Below, piece by piece: positions 1-12,171 of a stretch of 64,000 nt of DNA (position 1 is the stretch's first letter; every line of letters begins with the position of its first letter). Position numbers and translations under genes: made by a program. The DNA comes from Kappaphycus alvarezii (Eukaryota > Rhodophyta > Florideophyceae > Gigartinales > Solieriaceae). The notes under the pieces are model-generated. The model saw only the letters and a list, made by a program, of their open reading frames with translations. It did not search any database and had not been told where the DNA came from. The stretch covers positions 30,011 through 94,010 of the forward strand of contig NADL03000861.1 in assembly GCA_002205965.3 (NCBI GenBank), written 5' to 3'.

Positions 1-1200
1 AAACAAATCCATTCTCAAATGCAAGAATAGATTCACCTATACTATTTATGTTTACAATCGAACAAGCTGAATATCTAGTAACACAGTCCATGCAGTGATA
101 AATATCAGCACTTATGGTCAAAACAAACGAATTCCTTGAGGCAACGAGTCATACTAGTCAAAGATACCTTGCGAGTTCTGACTAGAGGTTGCACTGCAAG
201 ACGACGTTCACATGTGTCTAAAACAGAAGAAAAGTACAGTGCACAATGTAGTGTCCAAATATTGTTCATTTAGAGGTGTCGCACGATGTTTTCATTATGG
301 GAAAAGCATCAAAAATGCTTGTGGATGTCATTAATAACACGCTTTGTATCATGTCAAGAGAGAGTACCACTGGAAACGTACAACGAACGTAGCACGTTTC
401 CGGTGAAGAACGTTCTCATTTGCGTTGTTAAATTTTAAAAAAAGGCTATGTTTACATACATGAATGGTTTTCGGATACAATTAAAATTTTTTGTGTGTTT
501 AACAAAGACCTTCATATAAAGATATAGGTGGGCCTACTAAGCAGACGCAACCTTGCAAGGGCCTAAACCATGCTTACGTTATGGGAAATTATCTAATTTA
601 TAACTTTTGACTAAGAAGTAGGTTTTGATTCAATACTTGTTTCGCTTTTAATGTTTTTCAAAATATTTTGCTGCCTGGGTGATGCAATCTAAATTTTAGT
701 AGTCGCAATGATATAAAAAATACCTATTTCAAAAAATAAAATTACAGGGAAAGGATATTGTGACTCTTAGGAGGAATCGTGACTCTTAGGAGGATAACGT
801 GACTCTTAAAAAATGATTACGGTCTTTTGATGTCCAGGAAGGAATTGTAAGAACGGAAACTATTGGTATTGGAAACCAACGTCGTTTATGGGCGATATAA
901 AAAGGAAAGCGTACTGCGAGGAGTGTCAAACTCGTTGATGCATTAAAGGCGATGCAGGAATGAGTTTCATGGACGTGATTTATACTGCTACGGAAATTTA
1001 TTACAGAATGTTCAAGTATATTGTCGTACAGTAAGATGCGGTGCCTATATTTTTAGATATGTATATCTATAATATCAAGTATTTGATGTAGGAGGGGTCT
1101 GTTTCGGTATACGAGTCTTCCAAAAATTTTTCTCTAACTCTATTTATTTCTTCTAAGTAGGTATTTTCGGTTCCTCAACATTGCGATAAATTTTTTTGCT
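1..1200. other. AT-rich intergenic stretch
   Basis: I see no convincing gene here. The stretch is AT-rich with long non-coding runs on both strands. The only structure I can point to is the short tandem repeat at 760-808, listed separately. Confidence 0.5.
760..808. repeat. short tandem repeat, 19-20 bp unit
   Basis: Two full and one half copies of a unit starting GTGACTCTTAGGAGGA stand head to tail at 760, 779 and 799. There is no obvious coding context. This is a simple minisatellite-like repeat. Confidence 0.8.
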
Positions 1201-1204
1201 TCAA

Positions 1205-3216
1205 TTTGCAGGATTACATTGGAGAACTTACTCCCACGAGAATGAAGGATGTGCAAACAAACTATGAATGACCGATGCGATTTCGGAAGGAGAGAGAACC
1301 CCGAGGAGATGGCTTCCTACGGGGATAAAGTTCTAGATTTCGTCTTGTGCTCAGAGGTTTGCGGGAAGAAGTAATTGCTTTGGCGGGATAGAAACGACCG
1401 GAAGTTTCATTGACTTCAGTTGCCCTTGTAAGAGCCTGAAAGTAGAGTGTAACTAGAGGCTGGACAAGAAGGGGTCTCATTAGCGTAGAAAAAGGACTCG
1501 TGGAGGACGTTGAGGAACGAATGACAGTGGGCGAGTATTGGGAGCGGTTCTGGGAGCTGTAAATGGTGCGGGAGAGGTTGAGGGGAAAGTAAAAGTTTAG
1601 ATTGTGGCGGTTTTCAAGGCTTCTGTTGATAGTGCTCCTCCTAAGCTGTCTTCTTAAATCACAGGATAGCTCAAGGCTGATGTACACAAGGTCTTGGAGC
1701 CGCTTAACTGTGCGCGAACGGTTTTGGAGAGGCAATCGAAAAGCTTGCGAGGTATGGTGCTGGGGAGTCTTGGACACCGAATATAAGTTCTTTCGCTGTG
1801 GTTGAGGAGGATTCTCCTTCAGAGTCTCCTGAAATGGGCCAGTGGTTGTTGAATGGGAGCTAGATATGGAACTATGTTTAGTTGAAAATCGTCATATTCG
1901 TTGCATGGGATTGACATCAATATATAACGACCCGTGTGTGGACTGGCTTAGCGTGATGGAGAATGAATCTGTGACGGTATGGAGGCGGAGGGAAGGGACG
2001 CAGATAGCTATGGACGGGATAATCGCGACATCGAGCCACCTCAATGATGTATCGTCGAAGGTTTTACTCATGTCTTCCGGAGACTGAATGCACAGCGCAG
2101 TAATTTCATGTACTACTTCTGCGGAGGAAAAGTAAATTGAGAATACTTGGGACGTTGATATCGTGGGGCTGGTGGCAGAAGTGTGGACAAATGGAGTACT
2201 GGGTAGAATGAAGTGGCGTCAAGTGGACAGATTTGCAAAAAATATTCTATCGACTGGGGAGGTCCAAAATGTGCAAAATGATGTTTAGGGGTGTTTTGAA
2301 GAAGTTTATAGATGCCATTTGGATCACGCTTGTATGTAATAGAGCATTGAGACAGGTGATGGACGATGAAGGTTTTTGCGTCAGTCTGAAAGCATTGAGG
2401 GTGAGGCTCAGGAATAAGAATGTTGGTGACTTCGAAAAGTACCGGTCTTGCTTCTGTGATGCGGTGAAAGAGCTAGACAATGAGGTAAGGAGGTTTGCTG
2501 AAATTAAAAAGATGGAGGTTTCCGAGGCTCTTGAGATGAGTGTTGCTGGGCTTGAGGAGGACGCAGATGAGGAGAGCAAGTGTCGACTCGGGATATTGTA
2601 CTTAGTCAAATGGTTACCTACGTGAGCCTGAAGTCGCGAAGCTCTGCGAGTGGGGGCGTTTGTACTCGTTTTTTTCGTAATGGGCTGAGAAGGTGTTGGG
2701 ATGACGATATTGGTTTTGTAAAGACACCCAGAAAGACATCGCATCGTACAAAGGTTGCCGCGTCGTTTTTAGAGCTAAGTTCGCGGACTGTAGAGGCCTA
2801 CATGTTGGGTAGGAGGAGTCGGCGACCGGTGAAGAGATTAATTGTGAAGGATGAGGACTTATTAATGGGCGATGCACGGGAACCGGTTTAGAAAGTGTGG
2901 AAAAGGCGAAGAAAGAAGAGGGCTGATGAAGATGTTGGCATAAGTATACCTAAAAGGAATCCGAAGAAGCTGAGCAAAAATCGTGGCAATTAATCCGGAA
3001 GAAAGCAGATAGAGCGGGAGGGCAAGTCCAGTGGAGGAGCGTTTGGTACCGATATTGGAGAGCGGGGCGAAAATTTGCAGGTGGAAGAAGGGGGAAGTGG
3101 AGAACATGACACCTTGGATGCGTGGAACTCTCTCGTACGAACAAGATCTTCCGAATGATCTACTGGTTGGTTTTCATGACCGAGAAACCCATGAGGGAGA
3201 TGAGGCGGCAAAATAG
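1205..3216 (+). pseudogene. decayed coding tract of unknown family
   Basis: Several plus-strand open stretches follow one another in different frames. The longest is 2,233-2,625 (130 residues, rich in charged helix-forming residues, possibly coiled coil), followed by 2,580-2,891 and 3,031-3,216. An acidic, serine-rich stretch can be read around 1,720-1,860, and a basic RRRKKR run with several lysine-rich patches near 2,905-2,990, which would suit a nuclear protein. I recognise no domain. The frames are interrupted too often for a working gene, so I read it as a degraded host gene or an unrecognised element. It could also be chance open frame in purine-rich DNA. Confidence 0.3.
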
Positions 3217-4316
3217 ACGATAGTTTAAGCTACAAAAAATCCAAGTGCTCACGGGAAAATATCATCAAACACCCATTGCCATACTTACGGACTTTTCAAA
3301 TCTCACATGAGCATATTGCTAATGTAACGTTCGCTGATTGGATATGCTGTGGCGTATGAACTACATTGTTTATTTGCATGCTTCGTTCAAATTTTTGAGT
3401 AACAAGCATGACCTTGAAATTTTCGATAGCGACGGTAGGGCTGAGGCTTTTTTGAAAAAATAGAGCGTGGAATGCAGCTCTCGCGGAAGATACGATGAGT
3501 TTGGTTTATATGGAAGAGAAGCGAGAGAAAAATACTGGACGACGTTTATCTGGCCTGGAGGGAGTATTAAATGACCCCCGTAGTACGGAAAGAATTGCAA
3601 AAAAGGGTCCAAAAACGATGAATGATGGGAGGGTCTCGTATTCACCACTAATGGAATACACACAAATGAAACTTTCTGGTAAGGAGCGTAAGGGGATGAA
3701 AAACAGGGGGCGAAAGATATGATAGAGGCTCCCTAACAGTAGTGGGCATCCTGATGAAGTGGCAGACGTAAGCGAGAATGAGCAGCGATATATTTCCACG
3801 AACTGTGCGATGAATGAGCAAGCGAAACGGAGTGCCCAAGGTTTGACCGTCACGAGCTAACGGACAATGCGTGATGTGAGGTTTTGCCAGCTGATGGCCT
3901 GAATGAAAGTGTGGCTGAAGCGCAAGGAGCATGACAGGAAACAACTGTTTACCCCGAAGACAGAGCGTATATTTTTTGTAGTAACGAGGCATGGAAACGG
4001 GCAAGCGCTACATATGAATTTCGCGTCGATAGGGATTGAAAGTGGGAGTGATGAAAACCCCTGGATACTTTATCCTGTGTAGTGGAAAATACGAGTTCCT
4101 CTATCGATATTGAAGGAGTGCCGTAGGCCGATGAGGGGCGTTTCGGTTGACAGAATCGGAGCTCCGGCCAAAACTTATTGGCAAAAACTCTGGGCAGGCC
4201 AAAGGGTGCAATCTTTATGATTATATAGCCCGCCATCTTATTTTATTAACACTATGGTCTCGGCAAGTAATGATATATTAAGTACAGTAAAACAGATTAA
4301 TGCAGTATGCATTGCT
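3217..4316. other. no confident gene
   Basis: A 75-residue plus-strand open frame at 3,495-3,722 is lysine- and arginine-rich, and short coherent stretches can be read up to about 4,230. None has a recognisable domain, and the frames break repeatedly. The stretch may be a continuation of the decayed tract to its left. The copia relic begins at about 4,317. Confidence 0.35.
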
Positions 4317-7103
4317 CTTACAGACTTCGATTTCAGGATAAGATTTAATTTCCTCTTGGCAATTAGCTCATCGTGAGCCCTTTTTATATCATTCAGTATA
4401 TTTTGAGGACCAGTGTTATCCATAGTTCTGGTGTGGCCAGTGGCGAATTTGTATGAAGAGGCAACATCGTTTCCTGTAAATCAGTCGATTTTTGTAACAT
4501 TTGAGCAACCTGAACAGTATCATTTCCATGTGGTTTGGATAATTTTAAACTTAGGTATATATCTCTTAATATTTTGTGTTTCGATTCAATAGAATTTTTT
4601 GTGGCGGCCAGAACCAGTAGGACAAAATAAATTCCCTTTTTCCTCTAGATAGCTTTTAAAATTATCATTGTCAAACGCCTGATCTCCTATTATGTTATTA
4701 GGGTCCCAAAAGGTTGTCAACCAGATAGTTTCGAAACAATTAGTACCATTTTACATTTTCAAGGAGGGCACAATAGCACAAGTAGAATATATGGTAACTG
4801 AATCCATGATGTGAAATACATCCAAGTTTTCCACAAAGAGGTTATCCACAAACACCAATTCACTAAATCCGCGAGATAAAGAGCTTATAGATACTGCATG
4901 AGGATGAGATGTTTTTTTGTGACATCTCAAAATTTGCTGGAGGCAACTATGTTCTATAAATATTTTTGCATTCATCGTCCCAAATAAAATTTGTTTGTAA
5001 AATTAATTGCATGTCATTATAATTTGAGTGACCAAATACATATTTGTAGACTTATTAATTTTTATCTCTTTTTATGCCAAAGATAAAATTTTTTGTTTTC
5101 CTGATATTGTTGGAACATATTCTTGATAGAAATGAATTTTCTATACGGTCGGAGGTTTGTATGAATATGTTTCCGGGAACATAACAATGATGACTATGAT
5201 CCACCGATGATATCGAGTGGGCTAAATTATTTGACAAATTGAACTCTATGCGGCTACCCCACATGCTAATAATATTTGAATTTTTTGTAACATTTCCTCC
5301 GATAATCCATTGCGGTGATCCAATAATTATCAGATGCCTTATTTTGACCCGATTAACATTATCTGAAATAGCTGATTGAAATATGGAGCCGATTATTTTT
5401 CTTTTTAAGCTTGAATGAGCCCAATTTCCATATTTCTAGAAGGGAGTTTCTCTGATATACTCCGGAAGATCATCCAGATTTCCATTCCATTCAGGTAAAA
5501 TAAATTTTGAAAGTGCTCTTCATTCAACAATTCCCATTCCACTATGCGGTGCTCCATCATTAAGTAACGGATCTGAGCAAAATCTTTTTATATAGAATCA
5601 AGCACAGTTTTAGCCATATGAAATGTTACAGAGCTTGGCATATTTTTGTTTTTAGTATTTTCCGTACTTTCTATTTTTGATGATGACCCTTAAAAAGTTT
5701 TAGTACCCTTGCATTTATCTGTTTCATAAGGCCAATGTTTAATTTCCCCAAATCTGTCATAAGTTGATTTTGCCTTGAGTGCAGCGAATTCTTCAGGGCG
5801 TAGATTATGCTTGGGGTTTTTCTTGAAGTGTTTCTTTTCTCCATATGAAATATCTAATTGATTTGAAGATTTTTTTTTGCGAATTCCTATCATCTTGTGT
5901 TACGATTTCTGATTTATCACATGCACGAATATTAGATGATATGTTGGAATATTTGATTAAAAACAAAAACTTCCCTTTTTCCATATCGGCTTCTTCATTT
6001 TGCTTCAGAAATACAGCAGCCAAAATAGATAGTCGCTGGTTTGAATCAATTTTGGAGTTGATCAGGAGTACGAATGGTATCAGTGCTTCAGATAATTTCG
6101 AAGTGCCAGAAGATGGACGAAATCGAGCAATTGGAGCATCAATCCGAGGTTCAAAATTTTTCAAAGACTCAGTATCACCATGAATAGTCTGCAAAAGATC
6201 TATGAATTTTTGAAAGGTATCAGATATTGATGATAGAGAATACACCTTATGAACAGCGTTTGCAATCGCTAATGCACCATTTTCAGATTATATTTCTGTA
6301 TCTTGAATTTTCGTACAGACATCAAGAGCTCGTCCATATAATTTTTATTGTAAAACAAGAGTTTGTACAGTTTTCGGAACCTTATTGGAAGCAGGTGCTG
6401 ATAATAAGTCATGGACACATTTCCACTCGTGTACAGCATCAAAATAATTTTCTTGAGGTCCTTTAACATCCGTGCAAAGAGCCGCTCTTAGATCCCATGA
6501 AAATTTCCGCCTTGAAGAAAGTTCGAGGAGATCTCAGTCCACAACTGTAAAACATTAAATGATATGCGTAGATCCAAAGTAGATAATTCGAAATAAATGA
6601 ATGATAAATTACCTGAATAAGATTGAGAATAATAACAAAAAGGAAACCAATATTTGGACGGGGATAGTTCGATAGCCGGAGCATGCTAAAATATTCTAAC
6701 ATCCTAAGACTGTTTATACCGCTGATCAGAATAAAAAGCTACAAAAATGATTCCACCAGTATAATAATAATTGTAGACCAAATTCATGCTAAATTATAAT
6801 TATGGAATAACTATCCAGGTGGGCGTTAATCAAAATAATAATTTGCTGACAATATAATTCCATTAATTATATTTGTAGGATTAAAAAAACAACTTATAGA
6901 CATAAAAATTGCTTCACGTGTAATAAAGTATTAAACATGGGCCAGTGAAAAATAGATAAAATTATTTTCGATGATTCACAATATACGAAAACTGTTAAAC
7001 TCTGATAAAATATTGTTCCATAATTTTTCATGACTGTATTCGATATGGGAAACCAATTTAATAGTTTTCTAATACTTGTAAAAGTATTCTTCCAATTTTC
7101 ACA
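4317..7103 (-). mobile_element. Ty1/copia LTR retrotransposon relic (truncated)
   Basis: Minus-strand fossil of the same family as the copia element at 30,361-35,915. The two align through gag, the zinc-knuckle region and the integrase part. The relic stops at about 4,317, which corresponds to about 33,129 of the younger copy, so reverse transcriptase, RNase H and the 3' LTR are absent. One LTR remains at 6,546-7,103. It is clearly older than the 30 kb copy: bases differ throughout and the frames are broken many times. No target-site duplication can be tested because one end is lost. Confidence 0.85.
6546..7103 (-). repeat. copia LTR (5' LTR of the 4.3-7.1 kb relic)
   Basis: 558 bp, reading TGTAAAAC at the left and ending TTTTCACA at the right on the plus strand, so TG..CA on the element strand. 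It aligns along its length with the two LTRs at 30,361-30,910 and 35,364-35,915 but is considerably diverged. Confidence 0.8.
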
Positions 7104-7913
7104 GTTCTCCATTACTCTCTAGCCGCTTGCTTCTAAGATTGCAGGGGACAAATACATTACCCTCAACTAAAGGGATTCTAACTTCAACAACCCCATGAGA
7201 TCTGCTAACTGTTTCGGTGAGCAGTGCGCCTCTTTACCCAAGAGGGTCCGTGGTTGGATACCTCTTCAACACACAACACGTGGGAAACATGAATCTTTTG
7301 GCCCTGTACATACCCCCTGACCATGCCGCTTTACCATATGAGGTTCCTCTCACTAAATGCTCGATAGTCGGTATCGAACTCCATTGCGCGTCTATTGGGA
7401 ACTTTTTTTCACGCACATCTATCTTACGGTAAGATTAAGGGGTGCCTTCCCACTCTACAGCTCAGTTCCTAGACGACTTCGAAGAGCTCCGTGCCTGGTT
7501 CTATTCGAGCCGGATCCTTTTCTAGGCCTTCCTTTTACTCTATGATTTCAAGCCCGCTGGCCAGAGGCATGCATCCTTGTTTCCATGCCTGCCTGCCCAT
7601 TCCGTTTGAAGTCCAAGATTTCTTCTGTTGCCACTTCCTCACACGTTGCTGCTGCCAATAGAACCAAAAATGATGCATCGGTGCGTAAATAGTCACCCGT
7701 GTACACTTTTTTGAGTCGATTGTGGTTGCTGAAAAAACCATGGGATACATCGGATACATATTCCAGGCGTAAAACACCCAAACCTTTTTTCACGTCAACA
7801 CCGGTCCGCGCTTTGCGGCCCAGCCACAAGGACTGGTCCGTAGTCAGAAAGTGGCCGCCTTTCCGCCAGTACATCATTCGAATCGCCAAAGTCGAGTACT
7901 CTATTGACCTAAA
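7104..7913. other. no confident gene; contains one short dispersed repeat
   Basis: A 135-residue minus-strand open frame at 7,548-7,955 overlaps the dispersed repeat at 7,711-7,787 and the start of the 1.3 kb repeat. Its sequence is explained by those repeats, so I do not call it a gene. The rest shows no recognisable coding signal. Confidence 0.4.
7711..7787 (-). repeat. short dispersed repeat, copy A
   Basis: Reverse-strand copy of a ~60 bp sequence whose core reads like GGAAGATATATTCGATCTAT in the best copies (14,036; 14,914; 27,487; 28,288; 39,258). This copy and the 14,914 copy share a further AACCACAATCGACTCAAAAA extension. Confidence 0.7.
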
Positions 7914-9263
7914 TGATAGGGGTATATCTTCGGGAGAAGAGATATTCAGAACCAACTACACCAAGAAGGAGGTGTTGCAAGCGACAAAAGTGCTACCGTG
8001 GAATAGTTAAACGAACAAAAAGGAGTGGATAAGGAAGACAGTTGAGAGGGCTACAAGCAAGTACGGAAGGTACAGGGTCTACCAATGATGCTCTGGGACC
8101 AGCGTAGGAAAATTTTTTCTTGGGTCTAAAGTTGACTCTCAGCTCCCTACTACTCGGGACTTGGCTTGAAGGTGTATGCCAACTTGCTTGGCCTCCACAG
8201 AAGGGAGCAATTTACTGGGCCTATATAGACTTTTTGGCTAACCCTAAAGTCTCAAAGAAACACACTAAGAACCATAAAATGCATCAATTTGAATCCCGTG
8301 AACGAGAAGGACCAACACCAGATACTATCAGGATAAATATCTAGATTCCTTCCTTAATATCTTAGTCCTCTACATCAAAGCCAGACAGTTCCCCCAAAAT
8401 ATCTATTTCACCAAGGCAGTCCCCACAAGTATTCACAAACGGCTTAGAATTCTCCATTGCCTCCTGCGAAATATCTAGACCACTGAAGATGCTCCCACCC
8501 GGTTCCAGAGTCGGGACCACCTGGTCCATATTTTCCGGCCCCTTCCCCACTATTCAAGCACTTTCCATGTCTCCCTCCCCTAAATCCCCTCATCCTCCTC
8601 TTCATCCCTCTCTTCATCCCTCTCTTCATCTTCGTCAGAAGAGTCAGATATCACAATTTCTCCCTCAGTCTCCCCATCATTCCTCCATTGGAGCCCCTCC
8701 ACCGTTGTATACTAGTGGCTCCTACGGGTCCACCCAGTCCTCTTCTTCATCCTCCTCATCTTCCTCCTCCTCGTCTGCCTCTTCTGCCTGCTCGAAGCAG
8801 TTACGGCGCACCCACTCCCGAACTCGTTCCCGGTCCAATCTTCTACAGTAATCATCGTAGTCGGTTGGACCATTTGCCATCAGGTCCAGAGCGTTGAGTG
8901 GACGACGACTTCGGGATGACTTGGTGATAATGAGGGAAGGGCGGAGATTGGTCATGTTAAGGGCCAAAAAAGGAGTGAGCCGATGGGGTAGTTGATGGCG
9001 GGTGGGTTGCCTCAACGACGTCGATTTAGAGCTTTAAATACTGCGACGTCCTCGAAAAGTATGACGACATTGGAATTGTAATGTCACCTATTAATGACAC
9101 CGTGTCTTAAAATAAAAAATCAACCCATGAATTTGTCACACTCATCCGAATTAAAAATATCTTGCAAATTCAGAAACTGTAAAAATATCTTGCAAATTAC
9201 GGCACGGTATCCAAATTTTGTCCTCTTCTAGATATTTTTTTACGTGTGCGAATTTTGTGCACA
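7914..9263 (+). repeat. ~1.35 kb dispersed repeat, copy 1
   Basis: Starts TGATAGGGGTA and ends near TTTTGTGCACA. It aligns end to end with 40,423-41,760, more loosely with 10,160-11,395, and its first ~270 bp with 15,522-15,794 (reverse). A TATA-like CTATATAGAC lies at 8,221. The minus strand carries the acidic-protein gene. The TG..CA-like ends and the TATA box could mean a long LTR, but I found no matching target duplication, so I leave it unclassified. Confidence 0.8.
8362..8955 (-). pseudogene. small acidic protein family, copy 1
   Basis: The likely start is the Met at 8,955, because it is conserved at 41,455 in the other close copy. The N-terminal part is basic and has a GPTDYDDYCRRLDRERVREW stretch, then a glutamate/aspartate run. 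The C-terminal part (8,362-8,550) contains LDISQEAMENSKPF and a CGDCLG motif. The two parts are in different frames, so this copy is broken. The family is unknown to me. The acidic run followed by a conserved CxxC tail might suggest a nuclear or chromatin-related protein, but that is inference. It lies entirely inside the ~1.35 kb repeat and must be spread with it. Confidence 0.5.
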
Positions 9264-9514
9264 TCACTAAGACCTTCTAAATCTACTATTCTTGCTTAGC
9301 CACCCACTGACATACGAACGCAACTAAATGGGGTGCACCACGAGGCCTGAGCCAAGACAGTACGGCGAAAAGAGACATGGTTAGATTACCACGGCCTTGA
9401 TATCCACGGTGCTGACGAAATAAGGCAATAGATCCGTGCGCTCGCTTTCCACTATAGACTTGCTGTCAGATTCTTCTTCCCTTTCCCTAGTAATACCCAT
9501 CACTCGTAGATCCT

Positions 9515-10155
9515 GTAGACTCGGAGCAGCATGAAGATATCAGAACAGCTGTCGCTGACATGGTTGAGCTTGCCGACGGGAATGACTTACTCAAGAAACT
9601 AATGCCCGACTTAACAATATTGTGAATCAGCATGTCAATATTTTTCGAACCGCGCTCTTCTCGGGCCTGGCGGCCGGCGTTGAGACATTTACCATCGAGC
9701 TCACCACAGGCGCAAAACCGCTATGAGTTCGTGTACTAAATTACTCCTCATAACAAATAGAAAGATGAGACAAGTTCGTTTCCTCTCTTGTGAAGTGTGG
9801 CACGGCATACTCCAACCTTACATCCTCTTGGGCATCCGCCCCACTGCTGGCCCCTAGTTAAGGGCCAGCTAGGTTCCGCTTTACAGTGGATCTACATTTG
9901 GCCAGCAAGTATACTGTTCGCAACTAGTTTGCGATGCCTATTTTTGAAAAAGAGTTATTCAAGCTCTACCACTCAAATTCTACGCTTCATTTGATTATTA
10001 ACATGTGTATTGGCAGTTGCCACTCGCAAAATGCTCTCAACAAATCCTATCGTTCATAAAACCGTCTGGCATCTATTCCCTCACTCTTTTTCTTCATGGC
10101 ATGACCAACGGAGCGATTTACATGCAATCTGCACTAGCCTTCATTATTCTAGAGT
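9515..10155 (+). mobile_element. Ty3/gypsy reverse transcriptase relic
   Basis: Plus-strand fossil covering the end of the protease-RT linker and the N-terminal half of reverse transcriptase. Readable landmarks are SWASAPLLAPS, GPARFRFTVDL and, further on, a stretch like the WQLPL..FI.P.GI and LHG.TNA..Y.QS blocks of gypsy RTs. The SAPLL.PKPGPARFRFTVDLR type is typical of gypsy elements of oomycetes and red algae. It is broken several times and has no LTRs of its own that I can prove. It sits between two same-direction copies of the 1.3 kb repeat. Confidence 0.75.
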
Positions 10156-10159
10156 ACTT

Positions 10160-11395
10160 TGATAAGGGTTAATCGCCCGGAGAAGAGATACTCAGAACCA
10201 GTTACCCTAAGAAGGAGGTTTTACAAGCGACAAAAGTGCTACCGTGGTATAGTTGAACGAGCAAAAAGGAGTGTATATGGAAGAGAGTTGAGAGGGCTAC
10301 AAGCAAGTATAGAAGGGGCAGGGTCTACCACTGATGCTCCTCGGCCAGCGTAGGAAAAATGTTTCTTGGATCTGGTGTGAACTCTGAACTTCCTACTACT
10401 CGGGAGTTGGCTTGAAGTTGTCTGCCAACTTGCTTGACCTCTCCATGAGGAAGCAGTTTACTCAGCTCATATAGACTTTCGACTACCCCGTGAGTCCGAA
10501 CAAAACTACAGAAGATACCAGAAAATGCATAAGAACACTTTGTGTGGACGATATACTCTACATAAAAGATATTTAAGAAACTAACAATCACAACGGTCCT
10601 CTTGTTTCCCATTCTCTAAATCAGATCCAAACAACTCCTTTAAAATATCCATGATGCCCAAACAGTCCCCACAGATATCCGCGAACGGCTCATAACTATT
10701 TATTTCCTCCTGGGAGATATCTAAACTACTTAAGATATCCCTATCCGGTTTCATCTTCTTTACCACTTGTCCCATACATTGGACCATGCCAACACTTCCC
10801 ATTCCTCCCTGTCTTTCATCCTCCTCATCCTCGTCCTCCTCATCCTCCTCATTCCCCTTGTGCTCCTCATCCTCCTCATCCTCCTTGTCCTCCTCATCCT
10901 CCTTGTCCTTCTTGTCCTCCTTGTCCTCCTTGTTCTCCTTGTTCTCCTTGTCCTTCTTGTCCTCCTTGTCCTCCTTGTCTTCCTTGTCCTCCTCATCGTC
11001 CTCATTCTCCTCGTCCTCCTCATCGTCCTCATTCTCCTCGTCCTCCTGATCATTAACCTCGTAGACCAATTCCGGGGCTGCTCACTCATCGAAGGTCTCC
11101 CAAGCTACCCCCTCTACTTCCCACTCCTGCCCCTCAGGTACCTTCTCGGCCTCATCCTCGACGAAGAGTTTGCGGACGAACTCGATTATCTTCTTCTTAG
11201 TCTGGCGTCGCAGGTGGTCTTCTGCGTCGGTCGGGCCATACATAGCGAGCGCAAGGCCTTTTAAGGGTCGAGAGGCGCGGTTTTTGGTGATGGGGCGGCG
11301 GGACGAAGGTTGTTCATCTTGGTTGTAAGTGATTGTAGACGGAGGATAGAGGGTGTGAAGGGGAGGGTAGTGTGTAGGGATTGGTGGACCTCAAA
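10160..11395 (+). repeat. ~1.3 kb dispersed repeat, copy 3 (diverged)
   Basis: Begins TGATAAGGGTT and follows copies 1 and 2 through the first ~320 bp and then the acidic-protein gene on the minus strand. The right end is uncertain, since similarity fades around 11,395. It is more diverged than copies 1 and 2 are from each other, and its acidic low-complexity region is much longer. Confidence 0.65.
10581..11250 (-). pseudogene. small acidic protein family, copy 3, with long E/D/K run
   Basis: The longest readable member is an open frame of 162 residues at 10,581-11,069. It begins with a long glutamate/aspartate/lysine run (repeats like EDKEDKKDKE) and ends in SLDISQEEINSYEPF, CGDCLG and MDILKELFGSDLEN. 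Upstream, in the same frame but across a stop, 11,070-11,250 reads MYGPTDAEDHLRRQTKKKII, matching the N-terminus of copy 1. So the order is a conserved N-terminal basic helix, an acidic linker that expands and shrinks, and a conserved tail with CxxC. Conservation of both ends across three copies supports real coding. Function is unknown. Confidence 0.5.
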
Positions 11396-12171
11396 AAATG
11401 TTGGGTAAAATGGGTTTAAGTAAACCTTAGAGGCTGACTGGAGTCGGTTCTAAAAAGTTAAAATCGAAATTGCAGTAGCGCATTTGCACGGAATTTCTAC
11501 ATAAGGAGTGAGCTTGATGAAGAATGTAGATTGAAAAAGACGTAAAAAGCTAATTTTGAACAGAGGATACAGTATTAAAATATCTAGAGAGGATGGGAGG
11601 CAAATTTGGAAAGGACGATAAGCGAAATCAGGGGCGGGATCGTTGTTAGTTGCTGGACTACACGAGGAGATGACCATTTTCTGTATTACACTAGGGGAGG
11701 ACCATTTTCTGTGTTACATCTGTTACATGAGGGGAGGACCATTTTCTACACCCAAGACTCTTTGGTCAAAATGGTGGATGAGGTGTGGGATATCTTAGGC
11801 GACGGACACTTACACTCCCTTCATAACAGTATTCCGGACCGCCTTTTCAGATGTAAAGAAAAAGTATGGCCGCATTACCAGGTACTAAACATTTTTTGAG
11901 CAGTTCAATGTTCTTCTTCCTATCATAATTCGCGTCCCTAAGCTGGTTTCGCCATTTTTTTGTCAACAAGCTTAAAAGTATCTTTATTACTGAATACTTG
12001 TTTCATTCGTTTTATATGGGGTTTAAACAGCGTTCAGGACCAGATCGTTGCGTTTAAAAACGTTGGGTGGTTGCCAAGTTATTGACATCTGGGTCACTGT
12101 CCCTATTTGCGTTTCGCATACTGTACTAGCAGCTACCTCTGTTTTCAGAGCGAAACTATTTGCCAGCCTGC
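11396..12171. other. no confident gene; short tandem repeat inside
   Basis: Contains the repeat at 11,661-11,750. A 97-residue plus-strand open frame (11,606-11,899) runs through this repeat and has no recognisable domain, so I leave it uncalled. Confidence 0.4.
11661..11750. repeat. three-copy tandem repeat, ~28-36 bp unit
   Basis: The block GAGGACCATTTTCTGT, preceded by AGGGG in the last two copies, recurs three times with variable spacing. Simple local duplication. Confidence 0.75.

Noticed and set aside
7548-7955. 135-residue minus-strand open frame as a gene
   Set aside because: Composed of the left end of the 1.3 kb repeat, dispersed repeat copy A and spacer. No conserved domain.
10767-11264. 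165-residue plus-strand open frame made almost only of Leu and Val (LVLLVLL type), looking like a membrane protein
   Set aside because: It is the antisense reading of the glutamate/aspartate/lysine run of the acidic-protein gene. The conserved ends belong to the minus strand.
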